A stretch of 64,000 nucleotides of DNA, taken from assembly GCA_009602725.1 (NCBI GenBank), contig WELB01000207.1, positions 27,017-91,016 on the forward strand, given 5' to 3'. Position 1 is the stretch's first letter. Each line of letters begins with the position of its first letter. Under the pieces are notes generated by a model. That model made no database searches. It saw nothing but the letters and a program-made list of their open reading frames with translations, and was not told the origin of the DNA. Of this stretch, positions 1 through 11,944 are shown one piece after another. Position numbers and translations under genes: made by a program. This stretch comes from Spirogloea muscicola (taxonomy: Eukaryota; Streptophyta; Zygnematophyceae; Spirogloeales; Spirogloeaceae).

Positions 1-3000
1 GTAAATGTGGAACATCATCAGATCAGAGATATGCTGCTTGATCTTGTTCCAAGATGACTCGATATCCTAATACAGAAAGCTGACCTGCCGAGCTGGAGAG
101 GCCATATTTGCCAGAAGCTCAGTCAAGAGGGTGCTGTGTGCAGACAGCTCAATGTCATTCTGCAAGTTAGTCACGGGAGGAAGCTCCACAAACAAGGTCC
201 CAATGAGCTGCAACCTCTTCGCAAGCTGCCCCGAAGCTGATGTGTTTGAATATGGCTTCATCAGAGTGACCAAGAGGGACTCCGTCAGCTCGCTCAGAGA
301 AGGTGAAGTGTGTGGACTAGAAACCCGTGTAGCTGCAAAGCGAATACATGCCACCCACTCCGGCAGGCTCTCCACTGTACACTGCCAGAGTGCAGTCTCT
401 AGAAGGCGCCTTATCCACGACAACCATGCAGCGGATGTAGTGGGCGTGCCTGCATGAAGTATTCCAGCAATTGCTTCTGCAGCCACACACTGTCAAGAAG
501 CAAAATCTTGTTAGAGATGAACAAGTATCAAGCATGAATGTAGATGTGCATTTTCAATGGCACTGAAATGAACATGCCGTGCTCAGGCCCTCGCCTGCCC
601 TGCAAATGTTACCTGTAGGCCCTTGTCTCCAACAGTAGCTACAGCATCCTCTATGGGCTTCTGAAGTGCGTCAACTGCACTGGTGCCACCACGAGCAACA
701 AGCCGCTCAAACAGGAAAGCATTGGCTGCAGAGAAGCCATGGCCTCTGCTTGTATGCGCCCACTCCTTGGTCACTGGCCAATCTGGAATTGGTGCCATCG
801 AACTGAACACTCGACCCAGAGCGGCGGAGCTATCCATTTGGCCAGGGCGCCCTGCCATGCCCTTGATAAAACGTCCAACCCCATCTTCCGCGTCTAGATA
901 GTGATCGACTGCCATGCAGCTCACCAGGGCTTGCGCATATGCTGGCGCTGCCATGGCCTCTCCCACAGCTGAACCCACTTGTGTAGTGGTCATATCGGCT
1001 TGATTGATGGTTATACTTGTGGCTTCCTCAGCAACCTGCCGTGCTAGTCCCTTGTTACCTTCTTTCACGTCAAGGAGCAGGCCAAGGAGAGCGGCAATCG
1101 AAACACGCCGAAGCGGTGGTAGGTCACTAACAAGCGTCTTGAGAAAGTGCCCTGCAAGGTGAAAATCTCATGGCCCTTGAATGCTGCTCTGATATGCATG
1201 AAGTCTACCAAATGAAGTCCACAGCTACAGCAACACATTCACTTGGCTAAGTGTGAGAGTGGAGGTTTGACATACGCACCAACATATTGCGATAGCCCTG
1301 AGGATAATAGCAGCAGAAAGGCACTAGCCATGACGGAATATCTGCACAGAAATAAGCGCACGATGACTGCCTGTAGTGGTTGGTGATAGTTTGCTGCTGT
1401 TAGTAATAGGCTTCATGCAGACCTGCCATGGGTTAACGTATGTCATCACCAGCACGAAGTACATGTTGTAAAGCTGCTAACTGTAGCACAATCAGCCTCT
1501 GATATAGCATCAAATCTACACCCGTTTTGCTTGGCGTGGGATGTCATGGATTGCCTGAATTAGAAAAGCTTGCACTTACCTCCAATGTATGTCACGCATA
1601 CTGCCGGTTGAGAGGTTGGTCAATTGTTGCAAAATCGTACTCATCTCTGGGGCACTGCTTTTGCTCGCTTGATATGTGTTGTTAGGTACTCCAGCAAATC
1701 GTAATGCAAAGTAGAAGAAAGCCTACACAAATGTGGGACACATTAGCAACTTGCACTATGTCATGGATGAAGTTGCTGAACATTGTAAACGATAAGGCAT
1801 GAACATAAAGTGAGGAGCGACCCTTTGCATGTCACCTCTCCAATAGCAGCCTGAGCTTTTGGCGTCTCATGATGACCACTGCACAAAAAAGCCGGCAATA
1901 GTGAGTACTTGACTTGAAGACTAGCTAGGTGCTTCAACATTGCAAATTAAGAGTGGAAGCATGAGCAAGATATGATAATTACCTGCTCATGATTGCCTCA
2001 ATGAAGACAACCATTGCTTGCCAGTCCTGCAAATTTGGGAAACATACACTGTAAAGTGTGCTTCACAGCAGATTGTTGTCTCGATGTGACAAGCTTATTT
2101 TTGCATGACTATGTCAAACAGGGAATGCTGTCAACCTCGACAATTTAGTTGATCCCAAACAGCACAGAACTTGATACAATACTCCAGAATTAGTGCTATG
2201 CCCTGCCCTCTGACTTGCCAGAATAGAGATGCTACCAAATGCTGACTTATGTCACCATAGGCGGATGTGACTGCATTTCTCTGGACCACATATAGCATAT
2301 GCTCAAGACTTGAGACGTGCACAGGAATCTGCATGAACCTGCGAAACTTTGCGCATGACTGGCCTAGTGACCAGCAAAGCACAAGCGCCTTGAGCAGCCT
2401 CATCAGAAGATGTTGGGTCCATAAGCGCCTTGCTGATGCCCGTAATGACAATGTCATTGATGGGCGGGAACCTCTTTATAAGTGACTCCAGTGATGCTTT
2501 TGCTGAACTGAGAGAAGCCAGAAAACATAGAAAGTGAGCGCGAAGCATATGAAGCAACTGGATGTCATTGGTGAAGTAGCAAAGCAGCCATGGCAGGTGT
2601 ATCACAAATTACTGAGGACCTCATTCAAGTCAGGGAGCCCCGCTGAGCTTACACGCGGACGGCTTTGTAGGGGTGCAGGGAGAGCTCAAGCAGATCCTGC
2701 GCAATGACCCCCACTCCAGAGGCAATTGGTGGCGATGCTCCACTACCACATAGCAGGCGGTACCCAGCCTGGCTTGCACGCCACTTTAGATGCAAGTATG
2801 CTTTCTCGTGTACTAGCCATCGAGGTCTGCAGTACATATGCAGATATCCTGATTTTTAATATAACCAGACTGCTCATGAGCTTAGCATGCCAACCCTAGG
2901 GAGCTGTAGGATACAAGCATGACCTGACAAGTTCATTCTATCCTGATTCGCCATACTTGATGAGCTCACAAATGGACAAAGGAAGTCCATGAGTAGGGAC

Positions 3001-6000
3001 CTGTGATACATCACGGGACCTGTGATGCAATGATACCTTGAGCTGACTGTCACCACAAGCACAGGCCAGAGAACAACAGTAGTGGGTTGTACCTTCGGCG
3101 ACTAGATCCGTTAGAATGGCTGATATTGCTGGCCCGTGGCTCTGTCAGAGCACGACTATCATGAATCCATGAATTCTTGTCGAGAGACCACTCCGTATAC
3201 TCCAAGGATTCTGCACAAAATTTGCAAGAAGCACAAGGTCAAGTCACAGCTGTAGCAGCACTGCTTTGTCGTACTAATCACTTCCTTAGTGGTTTCACAG
3301 ACTTACGATTTCACAGCAACTCCCAGATCACAACACAACAAGGTATGTCCTCCAAAAAGCTAAGCAAACATCATGCAGCAAGAAAGGCATGAGATAAAAA
3401 TGCTGCTGCAAATGAGAGCCATCACTTTGTAGGCTGCATATCAAGAAGGTCATCAAGAGACTGTATAGCCATCATTGCATGTCTTAACTGATATTGACTA
3501 GGGCGTCCATGTTGCTTATGAGCAGGTTGAGATTGACAGCGTCATCACTTCTCTTATCCAAGAAATGCCTGCATAAGAAGCCACCACAATATTCTCGCTG
3601 TCTGTCAAGTGTGATTGACGTATAACACAATGTTGATTCCACCTACTTATGGAAGCTTGGCCCTGCAAGCTGCCATTTCTTGTCCACACAGTGATGAGTG
3701 AACTACTATCTGCGGTGTCAAGCTGATACCAATAGTTTATGTCAATCTGGCTCTTGGTACGCAAAGAAGACATGCTAAAGATGCTGGAGAAGCTTCACAC
3801 TTGATTGCAGGGCAACCGTGTTGGAGGAAGGATCATACTTGCATGCTTGATGTAAGATCTCAACAACTTCCCTCCTTATTGCCGCTGAACCCACACTTGG
3901 TCCGGACGATCCTGCAACTGTCAATGCCTCCTCACTTGATACCTGTGACATGCTGACAGCTGCAGTTTCTGTGGCCGCGCGGGCACCACCTTCAGCTACA
4001 AGTTCTGGAAGACACGAGCGCACGCCCCGCAGACAGGAGTCGAGGCGTAATAAGGTGGTCCTCCAAGCATCCTTCTCCAAGCCTGACATTTGCAGGTGAA
4101 GGTGCAACCATGTCACATTAACATGCAGAGGTTGAATCTCCGCATGAGATGAGTGTCCACATACTCTGCACTGTTGGTCTTGGACCTTGGACCAATTTAG
4201 CAACACAGAGCAGTAAGAGGAGCTCAGTCAGAAACACCAATTAAGCTTGTGTATTCACTTTGACCACCCGGTGCCCTCAACGCCAAGGAGGCAAAGATGA
4301 GGACATGCTACAAATGCAAGGTGCATACTAATATGGCCATTGAACGGGCTTGTCTTCAGAAGAACTCCAATATCAGCTATAGCCCCGCTCAGATGTCTAC
4401 TGAGCAGTTCACTGACAAACTCCAACTCCTCCTTGCAGGCGATGTGCCAATTGGGCACCTCCCAGAGGCTCGTCATCATTCCATCCGCAAAGTTGTGTTG
4501 AGCTTTATCTGCCACTCTGCTACTAGAGTGATCGTTCTGATTGCCCATGAACGAGTAATCTTTCGAACCAAACCACACCTCCACTCCATCTGTATCTGGA
4601 AGAGGAGGCGCACTCCTGCAAACAATAGGCAATGGCAGGTCCAGGACAGAGGCGCAATTAGCTCAAGTCAAGCTTCAGAACACTTTAGAGACCATTTCAA
4701 GAACCTCAGCTTTTCTACATCTCGTACCTGTACCCGCACTCGTCATAATAGAGAACAAGTGTGCTCAATATGGAGCTCAGAACACCACTTGCGGCTTCTA
4801 TGATCTGCGGACCAGTGACACACAAAGACATAAGAGAAGCAAGAGGTAAGAAGAGCCCAATACTGAAGCGAGGCAATGAGCAACTTCACAAAGGCACGGG
4901 CCTTGTTTCTCCTGGAGACATTTCCAGTAGCGGATAATAAAAAGAGCGCCATACTCCTGGGTCAATACCTTAGGTGCAGGAGCATCCAGTCCCGCATTCA
5001 GGACTTCAACAATCTGTTCCTTGTATGGCAGCCAGGCTTTCCCACCAAACACAACACATGCTCCCAACAAGCTGAAGTGGTAGTATACAGCTGACACTAA
5101 TGAGGGTGATAGTGATACATCCTGCAGTGCAGACAAGTCCTCGTGCTTGAGGGTGCATGCAGAGCTGCACTGCAAGCAAGAGCTGCAAAGTCTACCAACC
5201 TAGCAATGACTTGTTCTGCTTCATGAAGACCTAGAGTCTTCAGCAAGCACAAAGAGCCTGTGGGTGGCTGCCAAGAAGTCCATGCTGACCTGATTGGCAG
5301 AGAAGTTGCCATGCATTGAGCTCAAGTTACTTCGACCTGTCTTTGGAACCCCCTCCAACTCCAGCTGTATCATGTCCATCAAAGGTTTTGCGACCTCCAA
5401 TGCAGCCTCAGCAGCATTTGCGTAAACGAGAGACGTACAAAGGACTCCTATCTCTGCAATGGCCCCCAAGTGAATGTTGGTCCTCACATACTTGGAGATC
5501 TTTTTCAGTGCCTGTGCATCGACAGCAGCACACATAGCACGTGCAGGAGGTGAATGTTAGCTGCTGCTTATATTGGAAAGCATCACACAAGCCACGAAAG
5601 CTTCTTCTGAGTTAGCACACCACTACAGAGAAGCTTGTGGCCTCCACCAGCTGCGGAAACAACCTGATGGCAAAGGCTAGGGGAAAGACGGCTGAAGAGG
5701 AGTCCCAATGTAGATCTATAAGGGGAGCTTGACTGCATCAGGAATCCTTTTGAGATCTTCCCGGCGGTAGCGTACATGTCATTGTCCCCACTGCCATAAG
5801 AACAAGACAACACTACACTAAGTGCCAACAGGTTGTTTATCTTTTTTATCTTCAACCTAACATCTTCTACTTGATTGCAAGTTAAGTTGCTAACAGCATA
5901 ATAAAGACATCAATCTGAGACCAGCAACCACGTGCTTGTTGTACAGAGGAGGAAAACACCTTGACAAGGAGACATTGTTTGAATCCTCAAGATGAGATAG

Positions 6001-9000
6001 CATACTAAGCACATGGGACAAGAATTCCTCCAGCCACTGAGACCAATCCACAGGAATGACTGTATGCTCCTCTGCAATCTCACCAATCTGCTCACCAACA
6101 TTGGCGTTCAGCAGATTTGACACAGCCTCCACCAGATTGACACAACCCAGTTGCTGTATCAAACTTATCCTGCATGCAAGATGATACAGATCCTCCAAAT
6201 GCAAAATTTCCATGCCTTACAAGTAGAACATGCTGTGACAAGCACAAACATCAACACGCATGCTGGGTGAGGGGAAATAGAAAGAGTTGGAAGGTCTACA
6301 TTAGAAAATACTGCCTCAAAGAAACGCAATGTGGCAAGCGTTTTGGGAGGATCGTTTGCATCTATCCCTGGAATCGTTGCATACATGGCATCCGCTAGTG
6401 CTTCTCTACTTGCAACCACCACAGCATTTGTCTGTTCTTCATTCCCTGAGCTGATGTGTTGAGAGGTAGAAGAGAATATCAGAAGACTTCTGGTGCAGAG
6501 ACCCAATGTGGTAACTGCAGCTTCCAACTGATGTGTTGCTGTTACCTGTAAGCAAATTGCAAACGAAGGAGCATGCTGAATATTAGGAACTCACAACGGT
6601 CCTTCTAAATCAAGGCCACAAGAAGCACAATACTGAAAAGTAATGTCACAGTAATTGAAAACAGGCTTTGTGGATGCAACTTTGACTGAACCATCGTTAC
6701 ACGGTCCAATGTTTTCAGACGTCAATTTGACACCGCAAGCTCAATCAGTCAACTTGCATAGCTGTCCAGAACAAGGAAGTGCATCGTACTGTTTCAAGAG
6801 CTTGGCGGAAGTTGGTGAGCACTGAGGGGACAACAGAAGCAGGTGCTACATATGACAGCCCCGCCGCTACACTGGCAGCAACCCCTGCCAAAGTCCCACT
6901 CTTGCTGAATTGTGCTCTGTCCACCAACCGCATGACACAAACAACAAATCTTCTTTGTTCTGCTTGCTCAAGTGGCTTTCTGAATCCATTCGCCTCTGTC
7001 CATTCTCCTCTGAAATTGGTCAGACATGACACGCTGGTCTCAGCAGACAAAATTTCAAACTCCAACTGTCACGTCCAGGCAGCTAAGATAGACAGTTGGC
7101 CTCTCCAGGAGCAATTTGTCGTAATTTGTTGAGTGGCAAACAATCAATGAGGGCGTGACTGCAAAGAAAGGCAAGAATCACCCAAAGAAGCTTATCACAA
7201 CACTCAATGGATGACAGGCAAATGTAGTCTCAAGTACCGTTTCTCGTAGGCAAGTCGCTTGAGGAAATAGAAGGTAAGGTTACGGAGGAACTGCTCCAAG
7301 GTTTGAGTCCAGCTGCCCCCATTGGAAGGATGTAAATATTGTTCTAAAATCTCGACCAACTTCTCAAATTGACTGAATGATTGCGGTAATAGAAGAATGG
7401 AAATCTTGGCAATTGGCTTGGTCATATCCATACCACCCCAACTCTGGTACCATCAACTTCACAATCACATTAGCATCAATTGTTTTGAAGGTCAAAAGAG
7501 CCCCTACAAGAGTCTATGCAGGCAACCATAGTAAGCACGAGTGTCCCATCAACACAGTAAGCAGGGGCCTACGTCAACACAGTAAGCCGGGGCCTACGGC
7601 TGCAAAGCTAATGCATTTCAATACTCAACACTAGATAGTCAACACACAAGGCCATTTATGAGTGAGGAACTTTGACGGTACCTAGACTACTTGTAAGGTG
7701 ATCAACAGCTTACATTTGAGAAAGCCTGAACACAGGAAGCTGGAGCAGACCTGCTCACAGGTGATGCACCCATAGACTTGCCAACGGGCAAGTGAAAGAA
7801 GGACAAAAATTTGGTAAAAAGAATAGGCAAATAGGCCACCCATTCAGCACTGTCATCTTCACGTGTACCATGACTGTAAGGAGAGCCAGTTGACAAGTCT
7901 AGACTGCTGACTGGCAAGTGCTTAACACATCTTGCAAACAGCGTGATCCACTGCTGATCCCAGTACGTGCAGTGAGGTATGCGAGACCAAAGTGCCAGCC
8001 ACTCGTCAAGCCACAGACTGCATGCATTGCAGAAACGGCTGAGCGTATTAGTCAAGCTCAACGATCGCATACTGCAGTCATCAAGCAGAGTTTGTGAGGT
8101 AGCAGAAGTGCTGCTATTAGCTACCAGCAGACTATACTTATCCACCTGACTGAGGGACAAGAAAAACTACAAGCATTCGCACATCCTCTTACCTGACATG
8201 CCTTGCAGATGGAGTAGTGCTTGTAACATTGTCCGTACACTATCTTAAGCATCTCAATTGCACAACCCAAACTCAGAGGATGTGCCAGCCAAAGTCTCTA
8301 GCATACCTCCAAGTGTCATCTGCTCCAAAGGGGGGCAGACATGGCATGAAGAGTGATAGCAGTCCTGCCGCTTCCAAAGCAACATTATCTGAGAGGTCTT
8401 TGAATGATGGCCTGTCATAGGAAGATAAGGGACAGCTCGGCTACCCTGAGCAGGCATACTGCAAATTCACAGCTGTGGGCAGCAGAAGTTGCACCTCATG
8501 ATCAAGTGGCCAACCAAGCGCAGGCACGCTTAAGGGCCTTGCAGTTAGTCTGAGCCTGGTGCCTTGATTCATACTACACCCATGTGAGCAATTTCCAGCT
8601 GCAGCAAACAGTATTAGCTATCTAGCGAGGCGTACCTCAAGAGGCTCCAAATTTCTGCAGCTGACCCTGGTGGGAAGTACCTACGGGCTCGACGAATGAG
8701 GTTGGATAATGCCCCCAAGTGCACCTGCTGCAGTGCAGCACCCCTCACACTTCGCTGCCTGTGTGAGGGCCATCAATAGTAGAGTAAGCAGAAGCACCCA
8801 CCAAGCAAGAGTCTCATGCAAATCAAGGCCATGTTGGTCAGTGCTGGGAGACATGACTTCGCTGTGATTCGCTCAGCACTGGGGTCCACTAGAGCACCAT
8901 AATTTACATGAGGACATTTTCCTGTCTCTACCGAAAAGCAGCACATCTTGAAAACGCTTGAGAAGACTAGTAAAGGCTACTTTTGGTCCAAAGCTGCTTG

Positions 9001-10088
9001 AAGTAGAAGATAAGACGCCTCTGACCTGCTCAAATGGTTGTCTACAAAGGCCTCATACAAAGGCCGCCAGGGCACTGCAATATCAAGAGTCTTCCGGTAC
9101 TTTCGTAGGACTTTGGCCACAACATTGGACCAACGAATCTGTCTCACGACAGACATTGATGCTGTAAGACAAGTATACTGACTAACAGCCCCACAGCAAA
9201 TCCTCTGTCAATTGCACAACATGCAGGAAATAACACTGCTACAAAATCATAGTTGACAGCACGAGCAGACTCTGCGATGATGCTGTTTGGGCAACTTCTC
9301 CTGTGACACGTAAGACAGCTATTGAATATGTGAACAGCTTGTGGCGGTGGTCCACACTGAGATACTTAAGCATCAAGCTGCGAGCCGAAAAACCATCAGC
9401 AGGCATGACAGCTCCTTGTTTCTTGTCATAAATAAGGCCCTCAGATACTAGAGTAGACATACATTGTTTTAGGAGGTCTATTTCCTTCTTAAAATGCAAG
9501 TGAATACCTGTGTAAACAGGTCATCCTTCTGTTGTAATATTATCGATAGAGCTGCTGTAGCCAGGCGCTTGACGTCCTCAGTTGCCAGCTCGCTCTTGCA
9601 GTCAAGAAAGCTGGATGGAGGCCGCAAGAAGAGCGGATAGTGAGAAGACCATGTCCCTCAAGCAGCCTGCTATGACCAACTTGACTAACTACCTAGACGT
9701 CGCCTGGAGCTCGGGCCTGCCAGACTTGCAGACCCTGCAAAATAGTTCTGATACGAAGTTTCCCAGGATGACCCCCTCTTGCTTAGCAGAACAAAGGCAT
9801 GCAGCATTTTCTTGCCTTGGTTCTAAGGCAGGCAAAACAGAAAATTATTGCAGTAATGTGGTAGCTGATGCGCAAGAAGTGATTGACCAGGCACAAGAAG
9901 CATAAATTGGAGATCATTGGCCTTCAGCTTCACCTATTGGCAACAGAGACCCATCTCAGTGTTTCTCTGGTCTTGCCAATCCGCAAGGCCTCCTCAATGG
10001 CAGCAACAACCGCAGAAAACCGCCGTGGCTCGACTTGTGCCGCCTCAGCAAACAGATCACCAGGCAGCCACTGATTGTACAAATGCAT
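1..10088 (-). CDS. PA200: Proteasome activator PA200/Blm10 (PSME4), multi-exon, C-terminus outside window
   Basis: HEAT-repeat protein that caps the 20S proteasome core and opens its gate, mainly in the nucleus. The start is ATG at 10088 (MHLYNQWLP), the same N-terminus as plant PA200. Coding exons read on the minus strand include 9934-10088, 9508-9610, 9026-9140, 8636-8758, 8307-8411, 7714-8017, 7238-7443, 6790-7009, 6300-6545, 5960-6153, 5664-5790, 5231-5511, 4969-5164, 4728-4804, 4329-4615, about 3800-4082, 2653-2826, a 5' exon edge at 2507, 613-1151 and 85-489. Junction phases agree where both sides were resolved. Landmark blocks are WLALWSRIPHC, EQYLHPSNGGSW, GIDANDPPKTLATL, LHPYKAVRV and VESLPEWVACIRFA, in family order. 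The exons around 1.2-2.3 kb and 2.9-3.5 kb are only partly resolved (one is near 3500-3550). The acetyl-lysine-binding C-terminal region lies beyond base 1. Identity is near certain; the exon edges are by eye. Confidence 0.93.
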
Positions 10089-10790
10089 CCTGCTTGAATA
10101 TGAGTTTCTGACCACGTTGATCAGACTTGCAATCAGCTGGATGGACTTCTGCAACGGCTGACCACCGACTGCTTGCACTTGCACCACGGACGATCACCTC
10201 CCGTCCAGGCTAATGAATAGCTCTGAAAGCGAGGAAACGGTGCAATTCACACGAAACTCTCAGTGTTGCGCTCCATCGCAGTCGGAAGGTGCTTCTCAAA
10301 TGAAACAGCCAGATCAATTCACGGCAACCCGAGCGCGGAGTCTGCATACATCGCAGGCCAGCAACCGCAGAGAATTCAAAGTCGCAGGACGTACGCAGCT
10401 AAAACGCAGGAGCAACACATGAACAGGAGGACGTCGGCGGTGTAGGCCTCAGCGGTGCTAGCTGGCGTGAAGCACGGCGCCGCCCGAGGCCGCGGCAGAC
10501 GAGGCGAGGCGGCCCTGCCGAGAGCCTGCTCGAAGGTCCGTGCGGCACAAGCGACGTGAAGCGGCGTCTCCAGGGGGACGTGACGAGGCGAGGTAAGCGC
10601 GGCTGGCCAAGGAGCTTCGAGAAAGGCAGAGCTGGCTGCCGTGCTGGGGAGAGGTGGGGACAACAGTGGCTTGGGCAGCCGTTGGTAAGGGCTACAAGGC
10701 GGCAGCAGGGAGAGAATGGGGAAGCGCCGAGATGGTGGGGGCCGAGACGAGGCCCTTTACAGGACATTTGTCAGGCTAGAGGTGGCCTCC
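10089..10790. other. PA200 upstream region, no gene recognised
   Basis: This GC-rich stretch lies directly upstream of the PA200 start and should hold its promoter and 5' UTR. Open frames on both strands are short, overlapping and of biased composition (Pro/Arg/Gly-rich), with no recognisable domain. I could not identify a TATA box or other discrete promoter element. Confidence 0.4.
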
Positions 10791-11290
10791 CATTCCAATT
10801 TCATGCGCACCGCGCGCCTTCTCTCTTAGATGGGGACCCGAGATGGCGTCCGTCGATCAGGAGGAAACCTTGCCAAACGGGGGCGACGGCATTCGGCTCC
10901 TCTTGACCTTGTCCATTCCTTTTGGGCTGGCTTCTCCCAGCCACCAGTCAATTCGGCCGCGCTTTTCTCTTAGATGGGGACTCGAGATGGCGTCCGTCGA
11001 TCAGGAGGAAACTTTGCCAAACGGGGGCGATGGCTGTGAAGAGCTCAGTCAAAGAGGGCGAGGGCTGTGAAAGAGAAGTGAAGGCGCTTCCAGTAGAGCG
11101 CAGTGGCTGTGAGAGGCCAGCCCAGGAAAAGGAATGAAAAAAGTTCCGAAGGGGCCAGGGATAGCTCTGAAACACACAGTGAATCGAGTCGCCACGAAGC
11201 ACTCAGTATGTCCTGTTAAGCAGCCGCAGGTTGGAGAAACTGGTCTCCGGGTAGCGGGTCCCCTCGCCAGAGGCAGAGGCTAAAAGCCAG
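10791..11290 (+). repeat. Composite of dispersed hairpin repeat, with internal direct duplication
   Basis: Three parts can be seen. A roughly 70-bp segment at 10821-10890 is directly repeated at 10965-11034 with few differences (both contain GATGGCGTCCGTCGATCAGG). Between them, 10892-10973 is nearly identical to 23818-23901 and carries the repeat core in reverse orientation (GGGCTGGCTTCTCCCAGCC). At 11089-11290 a forward copy begins near GTGGCTGTGAGAGGCCAGCC, followed by GTTCCGAAGGGGCC and a tail (CGCCACGAAGCACTCAGTA) shared with copies at 26.2 and 49.2 kb. Interpreted as nested insertions of one mobile repeat family. Confidence 0.7.
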
Positions 11291-11944
11291 CCCAGAAAGC
11301 CTGGTCAATGCATGTGCACGAGCAAGCTTTCACATCCTTACCTTTACTCAGCCGAAGCTGGTGGCGGTCTAAAGTGTGCGACCACTGTCCCTGACCTTGT
11401 GATGTCTTGGCTTTGCTCAGCATGTTTTGTACTGAAGTCGACACTCAGCAGTGAACCGTGGCAGTTGTGAGGTTGCCAGAGGCAGGTGCCCGGCAGCTTG
11501 CACGGCTCACTGCAGGAAAGTGGCACACCTCGGGTGTTCTCTAGGAAGAGCGTATCGGAAGGTTCGGCATGGCTCTGCCAACCCTTCCTTCTTCTCTCCC
11601 AGCGTACGATGCTTCCTATTTGTATAGAGTCTCTTTAATAGCTGGTATTTCTTCAAAAGTATGAAATGCTGGAGGGCTCTGTACCATCCATTCTAAGATA
11701 AGTGCCTATTCTTCGGTAGCACACATGAATTTTGTTACCATTGGTATGTTAGCAGCTTGTTGAGCATTGGACAAACTTACTCCATTCATTTCAAATAAGA
11801 TTTGTCCTAGAATCCCTGCAGCTCACCCTTTTGCCAGTCAACCTACAGCCGATTGCCCAGCTACCTCATCAGACCAATCATTCCCAGCAAGATCATTGCA
11901 CAGATCTTGGATGTCGGCCCCACATGTGGTCTGTCAATGCAGGC
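11291..11944. other. Intergenic, no gene recognised
   Basis: Moderately AT-rich spacer between the repeat composite and the 3' end of the minus-strand gene that starts at 14313. It may contain that gene's 3' UTR. No open frame with recognisable content was found on either strand. Confidence 0.4.

Noticed and set aside
9239-9499. 86-residue minus-strand open frame between PA200 exons
   Set aside because: It falls entirely inside the intron between exons 9508-9610 and 9026-9140. The flanking exons join directly (LFTQ/IRWSNVV) as in the family.
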